The notes below the pieces were generated by a model. It worked only from the letters and a program-made list of their open reading frames with translations, was not told the DNA's origin and did no database searches. The position numbers and the translations under genes are program-made. From Synergistaceae bacterium (GTDB lineage Bacteria; Synergistota; Synergistia; Synergistales; Aminobacteriaceae), in the NCBI GenBank assembly GCA_031270755.1, contig JAISWV010000020.1, positions 1 to 11,370 of the forward strand: 11,370 nucleotides of DNA, read 5' to 3'. This document shows, piece by piece, positions 5,558 to 11,370 of this stretch. Every line of letters starts with the position of its first letter. The stretch's first letter is position 1.

Positions 5558-6940
5558 ATGAAAGCGGGTTTCAAGTTTTGCGTCGTTTTTTTGATGGCTT
5601 TGATGGTTTTCGCGGTGATTGCCGGGTTTGGAGCAGCTCCAGTCGAAGCGGCCGACTTCAACTGGAAAAAATATGAAGGAACCACGGTGAAAGTTCTTTT
5701 CGTGCAGCACTCCATCGTTGACGCCATCGTCTCCAAGCTGGCGGATTTCGAAGCGCTGACGGGCATCAAGGTGGAGTACTCCATCACGCCGGAGGCCAAC
5801 TATTTCGACAAGGTTGCCACATCGCTTTCGAGCCGCTCCGGGGATCCGGACCTTTTCATGAGCGGCGCCTATCAATTGTGGGATTATTCCTCCGCGGGCT
5901 TCGTGGAAAACATCGACAACTTTTTGGGCGACAGCGCCAAAGTCGTTCCCGATTATGACGCCGCGGACATCGTCAAGAGCGCCGTGGACGCCCTGAAGTG
6001 GGACGGCGTTCCGGGACACGCCGTGGGCAAAGGGCCTCAGCTGGGTTTGCCCCTGGCGTTCGAAATTTACTCCCTGGCTTACAATAAACGCGCTTTCGAG
6101 AAGGCGGGGGTTGCCGCGCCCAAGACCTACGACGAGCTCCTGAAGGTCTGCGACGCCCTGAAAGAGTGGAATGGACCCGGCTCTTACGCTATCGCCATCC
6201 GGGGCGCCCGGGACTGGGGTACCATTCACCCCGGTTACATGAGTACTTACGCCAATTTCGGCGCGGTGGACTTCAAGGCCGAAAACGGCAAACTCGTTTC
6301 TCAGGTCAACAGTCCCGAGTCCGTCAAAATGAACGAGTTCTGGGTGGAGCTCATCAAACGGGGCGGGTCCCCTTCCTGGAGCCGCTACACGTGGTACGAG
6401 GCCGGAGCTGACCTGGGCGCGGGGAAAGCCGCTATGCTTTTCGACGCCGACAACAACGGTGTGCAGCAGAACTGGCCGAACGCCTCCCAGGAAGCGGGGA
6501 ACATCGCGTGGACGGTGATGCCCCTGGCGAAAGCGGGAGACACCCCCTACTCCAACTACTGGACCTGGGCCATGGCCATGAACAGCGCGTCCAAAAACAA
6601 GGACGCGGCCTGGTACTTCCTGATGTACTTCACCAGCAAACCCTTCGCGCTCTACGCCTCGGTGGACAAGAACAGTGTGGACCCCGCGCGCACCTCCGTG
6701 TGGCAGTCCGAGGGCTTCGCGAAGAAGATGGCGCAGCAGGAAGGCTACATCGACACCTTCAACAAAACCATCGACAGCACCACCATTCTGTTTACCCCGC
6801 AGCCCTATTTCTTCGAGACCACCACAGAGTGGGCCGCTACGCTTCAGGACATCGTGGCAGGCCAGTATAAGAGCGTAAAAGAAGGCTTGGACGCCCTGAA
6901 AGCCAAGATGGACGAAGCTCTGAAAGACGTGGATCTGTAG
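5558..6940 (+). CDS. ABC transporter extracellular solute-binding protein, family 1 (CUT1, sugar-type)
   Basis: This 460-residue protein captures the substrate in the periplasm and delivers it to the permease pair. ATG follows GAGGAGG (5541-5547) by 10 bases. Residues 1-31 are a signal peptide ending VEA-AD; Cys 8 is not in a lipobox, so the protein is probably free in the periplasm, as in diderms. The mature chain starts with 'TTVKVLFVQHS', then 'LADFEALTGIKVEY', 'GDPDLFMSGAYQLWDYSSAGFVENIDNFL', 'GLPLAFEIYSLAYNKRAFEK' and 'PKTYDELLKVCDALK', the usual order of SBP_bac_1 proteins of the MalE/UgpB type; the length is typical. Aromatic residues are frequent (WSRYTWYEAG, NYWTWAMAMN), as expected for stacking on sugars. 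The substrate cannot be read from the sequence. It is the first gene of the transporter operon; a strong hairpin separates it from the permeases. Confidence 0.93.
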   Translation: MKAGFKFCVVFLMALMVFAVIAGFGAAPVEAADFNWKKYEGTTVKVLFVQHSIVDAIVSKLADFEALTGIKVEYSITPEANYFDKVATSLSSRSGDPDLFMSGAYQLWDYSSAGFVENIDNFLGDSAKVVPDYDAADIVKSAVDALKWDGVPGHAVGKGPQLGLPLAFEIYSLAYNKRAFEKAGVAAPKTYDELLKVCDALKEWNGPGSYAIAIRGARDWGTIHPGYMSTYANFGAVDFKAENGKLVSQVNSPESVKMNEFWVELIKRGGSPSWSRYTWYEAGADLGAGKAAMLFDADNNGVQQNWPNASQEAGNIAWTVMPLAKAGDTPYSNYWTWAMAMNSASKNKDAAWYFLMYFTSKPFALYASVDKNSVDPARTSVWQSEGFAKKMAQQEGYIDTFNKTIDSTTILFTPQPYFFETTTEWAATLQDIVAGQYKSVKEGLDALKAKMDEALKDVDL

Positions 6941-6970
6941 GATATGGACCTGCAGTAATTCAATTCTCGT

Positions 6971-7008
6971 TTCTGTCCCCGCCGATTGCAAGCGCGGCGG
7001 GGACAGAA
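6971..7008 (+). promoter_or_regulatory. Intercistronic 14-bp perfect hairpin
   Basis: TTCTGTCCCCGCCG (6971-6984) pairs perfectly with CGGCGGGGACAGAA (6995-7008) around a 10-base loop. It lies in the 105-base gap between the binding-protein gene and the first permease, and no U-run follows. Such hairpins usually protect the upstream mRNA from 3' exonucleases or act as a leaky terminator, giving more binding protein than permease. The role here is inferred. Confidence 0.75.
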
Positions 7009-7045
7009 TCATAAAGCATCTTGACGGGAAACGGGGAGTGTTTTC

Positions 7046-7972
7046 ATGGGTGAAACGGGTGCGGCCAAGTCCGCCGAGATCGACTACAACGAAATTCCTT
7101 CCAACGTGCGCCGGCGTCCCTATTACATCATAGCCCCGGGGCTTTTGATCCTGATCGGCATCTTGATCCCCTTCGTCGTCGCCATATTTTTGTCTTTGAC
7201 CAACTATTCCTTTCGGCTGCCCACGTGGCGTTTCATCTGGTTCAGAAACTGGACGGACGCCTTCAAGGACCCTTCTTTTTATCACGCCGTGTGGGTCACT
7301 TTGCGTTACGCTTTTTACGCCACCCTCACCCAACTGGTCCTGGGGGTGGCCGTGGCGCTGCTCCTCCGCAAGGACACTTTTTACAGCCGCGTTCTCAAGG
7401 TGCTTTTCACCTTTCCCCTCATGGTCGCTCCGGCCATCGCGGTGCTGATTTGGCAGCTCATGACCTCCAATTCCGTAGGGGTATTGGAAAAACTGCTGAA
7501 TTTTTTTGGAGTCGTCAACTTCCCTTGGGCTTCTTCCCACGGAACGGCAATGTTTACTGCGGTGCTCATCGACACGTGGGTCAATACGCCTTTTATCCTG
7601 CTGCTGGTGCTGGCCGGCATTCAGTCCCTGCCCAAGTCGCCCTTCGAGGCCGCGCAGGTCGACGGCGCCAGCGCCTGGTTCATCTTCAGGACCTTGACCT
7701 TTCCGATGCTGAAGCCTTTCATCTACATCGGGCTTCTTTTCCGTTTGATGGCGGCGCTTCAGGAGTTTGGCATCATCTTTGCCCTCAGCAAGGGCGGGCC
7801 TGGCGACACGTTGATGAACATCTCCCTGACGGGCTACATCACGTCCTACCAGTTCGGCAGGGTGGGCAAGGCTCTTCCTTACCTCCTGGTCTTGTGGGCC
7901 CTCTGTTACGTGGTCGCCGGAGTGCTGGTCAAACGGCAGCGCAAACTGGCGAAACTGGCCCAGGGTTATTGA
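7046..7972 (+). CDS. ABC transporter permease, MalF/UgpA type (CUT1)
   Basis: This 308-residue inner-membrane protein forms half of the translocation channel. ATG is 7 bases after GGGGAG (7033-7038). About six membrane segments can be seen (near 26-51, 84-107, 117-139, 167-193, 224-247, 276-295), after a 25-residue cytoplasmic N-terminus. The EAA loop that contacts the ATPase is intact: 'EAAQVDGASAWFIFRTLTFP' from residue 201. Motifs 'PGLLILIGILIPFVVAIFLSLTN' in outline, 'GGPGDTLMNISLTGYI' in the usual MalF/UgpA place and the length (about 300) place it in the short MalF-like group without the large MalF periplasmic insert. It pairs with the following permease and lies 35 bases upstream of it. 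Confidence 0.93.
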   Translation: MGETGAAKSAEIDYNEIPSNVRRRPYYIIAPGLLILIGILIPFVVAIFLSLTNYSFRLPTWRFIWFRNWTDAFKDPSFYHAVWVTLRYAFYATLTQLVLGVAVALLLRKDTFYSRVLKVLFTFPLMVAPAIAVLIWQLMTSNSVGVLEKLLNFFGVVNFPWASSHGTAMFTAVLIDTWVNTPFILLLVLAGIQSLPKSPFEAAQVDGASAWFIFRTLTFPMLKPFIYIGLLFRLMAALQEFGIIFALSKGGPGDTLMNISLTGYITSYQFGRVGKALPYLLVLWALCYVVAGVLVKRQRKLAKLAQGY

Positions 7973-7991
7973 CGGATTGACGGATTGACGG
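7968..7991. repeat. Three perfect tandem copies of ATTGACGG
   Basis: ATTGACGG repeats three times exactly, starting in the last codons of the first permease and filling the gap before the second permease's ribosome site. It probably arose by slippage; copy number would alter the spacing between the two genes. No binding protein is suggested. Confidence 0.8.
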
Positions 7992-8007
7992 AATTAGGAG
8001 ATCACGA

Positions 8008-8871
8008 ATGCATACACAAATGGAATGGAAAGAAACCTCTGTTCGCAAAAGCCAGGCATTGTCGGCTGTGGCCTCCCTGGCCCGCAATCTGGGACTGACC
8101 CTCTACGCGCTGTTCGCGCTGTTTCCCTTGGTGTGGATGGTCATCTGCTCGCTGAAGACGGACGCGGAAATGTACAACACGGTTTTCCGTTTTACGCCGA
8201 CCCTGAGCAACTACAACGCGGTGCTGCTGGGGACCGACTACTTCAACGCCTTTTTTCAGAACCTCATCGTGGCCGGCGGGGCTGTGGTTCTGACGATCGT
8301 GGCCGGGGTCCCTGCCGCTTACGCCCTGGCGCGGTACGACTTCAAAAAAAAGGAAGATCTGGCTTTCCAGATTCTTTCCTTCAAATTCGCCCCGGAAATT
8401 CTCGTCATCCTGCCGATCTTCACCATTTTTCAGAAAATCGGCCTGTACGATACCTATTTCGGCCTCATTTGGGTTTATCAGCTCATCACCATGCCCTTGG
8501 TCATTTGGGTGGTGCGGGGCTACTTCGAGGAAATCAGCGTCGAAATCGAGCAAGCCGCCCAGTTGGACGGCTACAAATGGTTCGACGTGTTTTTTAAAAT
8601 TCTCGTCCCGCTGATCAAACCGGGGCTGGTGGCTTCCGCTCTCCTGGCGTTCATCTTCGCCTGGAACAGCTTCACGTTCCCCCTGGTGCTCAGCGGCTTC
8701 AAAATTCAGACCATGACCATCACCTCCCTGCGTTACATCGCCTCCGACACGGTGCATTACGGACAGGTGGCCGTGGCCGCTCTGGTGGCGGTTTCTCCGG
8801 AGATCCTGGCCTGCCTTTTCATTCAAAAGCACCTGGTGCGGGGCCTGAGCTTCGGCGCCGTCAAAGGCTGA
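8008..8871 (+). CDS. ABC transporter permease, MalG/UgpE type (CUT1)
   Basis: This 287-residue inner-membrane protein is the second channel half. ATG is 7 bases after AGGAG (7996-8000). Membrane segments lie near 28-48, 86-107, 122-141, 150-169, 204-228 and 254-273. The EAA loop reads 'EQAAQLDGYKWFDVFFKILV' from residue 181, so Glu-Ala-Ala is slightly varied (E-Q-A-A), within the range seen in MalG-type proteins. The pattern 'LFALFPLVWMVICSLK' at the start, 'AFIFAWNSFTFPLVL' before the last segment and the C-terminus 'GLSFGAVKG' are characteristic of MalG/UgpE relatives. The stop is 8 bases before the start of the first ATPase gene, so the genes are certainly one transcript. Confidence 0.93.
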   Translation: MHTQMEWKETSVRKSQALSAVASLARNLGLTLYALFALFPLVWMVICSLKTDAEMYNTVFRFTPTLSNYNAVLLGTDYFNAFFQNLIVAGGAVVLTIVAGVPAAYALARYDFKKKEDLAFQILSFKFAPEILVILPIFTIFQKIGLYDTYFGLIWVYQLITMPLVIWVVRGYFEEISVEIEQAAQLDGYKWFDVFFKILVPLIKPGLVASALLAFIFAWNSFTFPLVLSGFKIQTMTITSLRYIASDTVHYGQVAVAALVAVSPEILACLFIQKHLVRGLSFGAVKG

Positions 8872-8879
8872 GGACGATC

Positions 8880-10031
8880 ATGGCCCGGATAACGCTGGAG
8901 AACATCACGAAAAAATACAGAGAAAAGGCGGCCTTGATCGACCTCTCTCTGGACGTTGCCGACAACGAATTTTTTGTCCTTTTCGGCCCGGCGGGAGCGG
9001 GCAAGACCACACTGCTGAAGACCATCGCGGGAATCGAGTTTCCCCAGGAAGGCCGGGTCAAAATCGACGGCCGCGTCGTCAACCTGGTGGAGCCCATGTA
9101 CCGCAACGTCTCCATGGTGTTCGAAAATTACGCGCTTTACCCGCACATGAACGTGTACGACAACATCGCCTCTCCCATGCGCTCCCGGCTCTACAGGAAA
9201 GACGAGGCCCACATCCGGGAGCAGGTGACGCGGGTGACGAAGATGCTGCGCATTGACGAACTCCTGGACCGGAAGCCCAATCAACTGTCCAACGGGCAGC
9301 GTCAGAGGGTGGCCATCGGGCGTTGCCTGGTGCGCTCCCCCAACGTGTTTTTGATGGACGAGCCTTTGGCTCACCTGGACGCCAAGCTCCGCCACTTCAT
9401 GCGCGGTGAGCTGAAGGAGATGCAGAGCGCCTTCAACACCACCACCATCTACGTCACCCACGATTACATGGAAACTATGAGCCTGGCCGACCGTATCGCC
9501 GTTTTGGACGAAGGACGGATCCGGCAGTTGGGAACTTCCCTGGAGATGTACTACACTCCCAGCGACGAGTTCGTGGCCCGTCTGTTCGGCGAACCCGAGA
9601 TCAACATTTTCGACGGCGAGTTGGAGGAAAAAGAGGGCGTACTGACGCTCCGCGCCCTGGGACAGGAAGAACCGCTGCCTCTGGAGGAGGACGTTGCCGC
9701 GGCGCTTCGCGCGGCCGGCCGCGGAAAAGTACACGTGGGGCTGCGGGGCGGGGACGTGAGTTTCCGCTTTTCCGAAGAGCCGGGCTGGATTCGCGGGTCG
9801 GTGTACACCAACGAACCCATCGGCAACAAGGTCATCATGGTGGTGGACGTGCGGGGGACGCAGATTTACCTCGTAGCGCCCAACGACACCCAGACCGAAA
9901 TCGACCGGCCGGTGTGGATTGGCCTGAACATGAAAAACGCGATCTTCTTCGAAGCCGAAAGCGGTCAGTACATCGTTCGCCACGACGCCGAAGGGGTCTG
10001 CCGCAAGCGAGGTAAAACATGGCCCAGTTGA
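8880..10031 (+). CDS. ABC transporter ATPase 1, MalK/UgpC type, with variant Q-loop and signature
   Basis: This 383-residue cytoplasmic ATPase powers sugar-type import. ATG follows GAGGA (8870-8874), which overlaps the previous stop. Motifs: Walker A GPAGAGKTT (36-44); Q-loop region 'VFENYALYPHM' with Glu 82 where Gln is usual; signature LSNGQ (136-140) instead of LSGGQ; Walker B 'VFLMDE' with catalytic Glu 161; D-loop 'AHLDA'; switch His 194 in 'THDYMETM'. Residues from about 235 form a C-terminal TOBE/OB-type regulatory domain as in MalK. All residues needed for hydrolysis other than the Q-loop Gln are present, so it is likely active. Since a second, different ATPase follows directly, the two probably form a heterodimer, as in the two-ATPase glycerol importers (GlpS/GlpT) of some bacteria. 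Confidence 0.93.
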   Translation: MARITLENITKKYREKAALIDLSLDVADNEFFVLFGPAGAGKTTLLKTIAGIEFPQEGRVKIDGRVVNLVEPMYRNVSMVFENYALYPHMNVYDNIASPMRSRLYRKDEAHIREQVTRVTKMLRIDELLDRKPNQLSNGQRQRVAIGRCLVRSPNVFLMDEPLAHLDAKLRHFMRGELKEMQSAFNTTTIYVTHDYMETMSLADRIAVLDEGRIRQLGTSLEMYYTPSDEFVARLFGEPEINIFDGELEEKEGVLTLRALGQEEPLPLEEDVAAALRAAGRGKVHVGLRGGDVSFRFSEEPGWIRGSVYTNEPIGNKVIMVVDVRGTQIYLVAPNDTQTEIDRPVWIGLNMKNAIFFEAESGQYIVRHDAEGVCRKRGKTWPS

Positions 10032-11146
10032 AACTGCGGAATGTGTACAAACGATACGACAACGCGGAAAAAAGTTTTTTCCGTTTCCGCAAGGCGGCGC
10101 TCAACGACTTCGCGGTGAAGGACCTCTCTTTCGACTGCGCGGACGGGGAATTCGTGGGGATTCTGGGCCCCAGCGGCTGCGGTAAGACCACCACCCTGCG
10201 GATGATCGCCGGGCTGGAGGAAATCACGGCGGGGGATATCTTCATCGGCGACAGGCGGATCAACGATCTGCTGCCTAAAGACCGCAACATCGGGCTGGCC
10301 TTTGAGGACTACGCATTGTATCCTCCTTTGACCGTTTACGAAAACCTGGCGTTCAACATGAGGGCGAAAAGGAAAACCGCCGCCGAGATCAAGAAGGCCA
10401 TCGACTACGTGGCGCCGCTGCTGAAAGTGGAAAACTTGCTGGAGATGAAGCCCCCAGCGCTTTCCGGTGGGCAGAAGCAGCGAGTGAACATCGCCCGGGC
10501 AATTGTCCGGCATCCGGGCCTGTTGCTGCTGGACGAGCCTTTGAGCCATCTGGACGGCAAGATGCGCCAGCAGCTGCGCCACGAAATCAAACGGATGCAC
10601 CACGAAATCAAGTGCACCACCATCATCGTGACCCACGACCAGCTGGAAGCCATGAGCCTGGCCGACCGCATCGTCATCATGAAAGACGGAGAACTGCAGC
10701 AGATGGGCACTCCCCTGGAGGTCTACGACAACCCGGTCAACGAGTTCGTGGCGGGTTTCATCGGGGAACCTCCCATGAATCTGTTGTCTTCCGTCATTGA
10801 AAAAGGCGACGGCGTTTTTTTCTTCACCTTTCCCGACAGCGACCTCCGGGTGGAGGTTCCGGAGAGATACCGCCGCCAGGTGGAGGACAAGCAGAAGGTG
10901 ACGCTGGGTGTGCGTCCTGTGGACGTGACGGTGGCGGCCCGGGAGACCAGGGGCAGTTTCGTGCCTATAGCCATTTATGAAAACTTGGGGGACGAGCGCC
11001 GGATCAGCGTGAGAGTGGGAAGCAACCTGCTCAACATGGCCACCTCGGACGACCTGTGGTACGAAAAAGATCAAAAGGTGCAGCTGGAGTTCAAGGCCGA
11101 GAGGACGCACCTGTTCGACCCGGAGACCGGAAACCGGATTCAGTAA
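10019..11146 (+). CDS. ABC transporter ATPase 2, MalK/UgpC type, with Glu in the Q-loop
   Basis: This 375-residue ATPase starts at an ATG inside the end of the preceding gene (13-base overlap, different frame), which indicates translational coupling and equal amounts. Motifs: Walker A GPSGCGKTT (50-58); Q-loop region 'LAFEDYALYPPLTVYENL' with Glu 96 in place of Gln; canonical signature LSGGQ (148-152); Walker B 'LLLLDE' with Glu 173; D-loop 'SHLDG'; switch His 206 in 'THDQLEAMSLADR'. An insertion (about 15-28, 'NAEKSFFRFRKAAL') lengthens the first strand pair before Walker A. The C-terminal part (from about 245) is a TOBE-type domain ending 'THLFDPETGNRI', typical of MalK-like proteins. It is the last gene of the operon; no clear terminator precedes the intron-like sequence that starts about 33 bases later. 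Confidence 0.93.
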   Translation: MAQLKLRNVYKRYDNAEKSFFRFRKAALNDFAVKDLSFDCADGEFVGILGPSGCGKTTTLRMIAGLEEITAGDIFIGDRRINDLLPKDRNIGLAFEDYALYPPLTVYENLAFNMRAKRKTAAEIKKAIDYVAPLLKVENLLEMKPPALSGGQKQRVNIARAIVRHPGLLLLDEPLSHLDGKMRQQLRHEIKRMHHEIKCTTIIVTHDQLEAMSLADRIVIMKDGELQQMGTPLEVYDNPVNEFVAGFIGEPPMNLLSSVIEKGDGVFFFTFPDSDLRVEVPERYRRQVEDKQKVTLGVRPVDVTVAARETRGSFVPIAIYENLGDERRISVRVGSNLLNMATSDDLWYEKDQKVQLEFKAERTHLFDPETGNRIQ

Positions 11147-11179
11147 TTGATTTGTTGTAATTTTCTTGTGGAATAGAAG

Positions 11180-11370
11180 GTGTACCAGTTCGGTGCATGT
11201 AATATAGTGCGGTGAGAGTCCGCACCCGGCAAAGCGTAGCGAGCAGCCGGGACTCAGCCTTGGAGTCGAAGCCGCGAGGTGAGATTTAAGCGTAGGCAGA
11301 GGAGCGCAAGAGCCGCAATGCGAAAGCGTGAAGCGATTCAGCCCCGTAAGTAATATAGAGCGGAAGCCGA
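11180..11370 (+). mobile_element. 5' part of a group II intron (domain I), cut by the window end
   Basis: From about 11180 the DNA stops looking like coding sequence and shows small RNA hairpins: TGTACC/GGTGCA (11181-11197), GTGCGG/CCGCAC (11207-11225), CCCGGC/GCCGGG (11225-11251). Phrases such as 'GGTGAGAGTCCGCAC', 'GGAGTCGAAGCC', 'GAGGTGAGA' and the closing 'GAGCGGAAGCCGA' recall domain I of bacterial group II introns. The 5' end may be GTGTA at 11180 (the family consensus is GTGYG) or GTGCG at 11207. The catalytic domain V and the reverse-transcriptase gene would lie beyond the window. An unrelated structured RNA is the alternative. Confidence 0.62.

Noticed and set aside
5552..7540. 662-codon open frame on the - strand opposite the binding-protein and first permease genes
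   Set aside because: It spans the end of one clear transporter gene, the intergenic hairpin and part of another; composition is His/Gly/Arg-rich with no domain. It is a shadow frame.

Overview
The window (11,370 bases, GC-rich, all convincing genes on the + strand) most likely comes from a member of the Synergistota (Synergistaceae). The best clue is the C-terminus of the gene at 3425-4843: a Gly-Gly-Gly-Cys-Asn motif, a hydrophobic helix and a basic tail, which matches the Synerg-CTERM sorting signal known from that phylum. The fragment of an Rpn-type (PD-(D/E)XK, 'transposase-like') gene at 5080-5373 and a sugar-type ABC transporter fit the same kind of host. This assignment is an inference; no rRNA or taxonomic marker gene is present.

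Region 1 (64-3205) holds four closely spaced genes for exported proteins, each with a strong ribosome binding site and a signal peptide: a small unknown secreted protein; a CsgG/FlgT-like protein with a proline-rich linker and a TPR-like tail; an LPP20-like protein; and a small Tyr/Pro-rich protein with six tandem YEPKTV-type hexapeptides. The first three together resemble the parts of the flagellar/envelope protein FlgT and look like an outer-envelope assembly set. A 9-bp hairpin follows at 3221-3242.

Region 2 (3206-5557) holds a 24-codon signal-peptide-like ORF, then a thioredoxin-domain protein with three ~86-residue repeats and the Synerg-CTERM tail, then a terminator hairpin. After that comes a decayed stretch: two related small palindromes (REP/MITE-like), a textbook extended -10 promoter, and an Rpn-family gene that breaks off where the second palindrome sits.

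Region 3 (5558-11146) is a complete CUT1-type carbohydrate ABC importer operon: periplasmic binding protein, two permeases and two different ATPases. The last two genes overlap by 13 bases. A perfect 14-bp hairpin between the binding-protein gene and the first permease probably allows more binding protein than membrane components. Both ATPases have Glu where the Q-loop Gln is expected, and the first also has LSNGQ for LSGGQ. No sugar-processing enzyme or regulator lies in the window, so the substrate is unknown.

Region 4 (about 11180 to the window end) looks like the 5' part (domain I) of a group II intron inserted just after the transporter operon; it runs off the edge. No complete new defence or mobile system is visible. 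The items most worth a second look are the FlgT-like gene set, the thioredoxin protein with CX4C repeats, the tyrosine-rich repeat protein, and the paired Q-loop substitutions.
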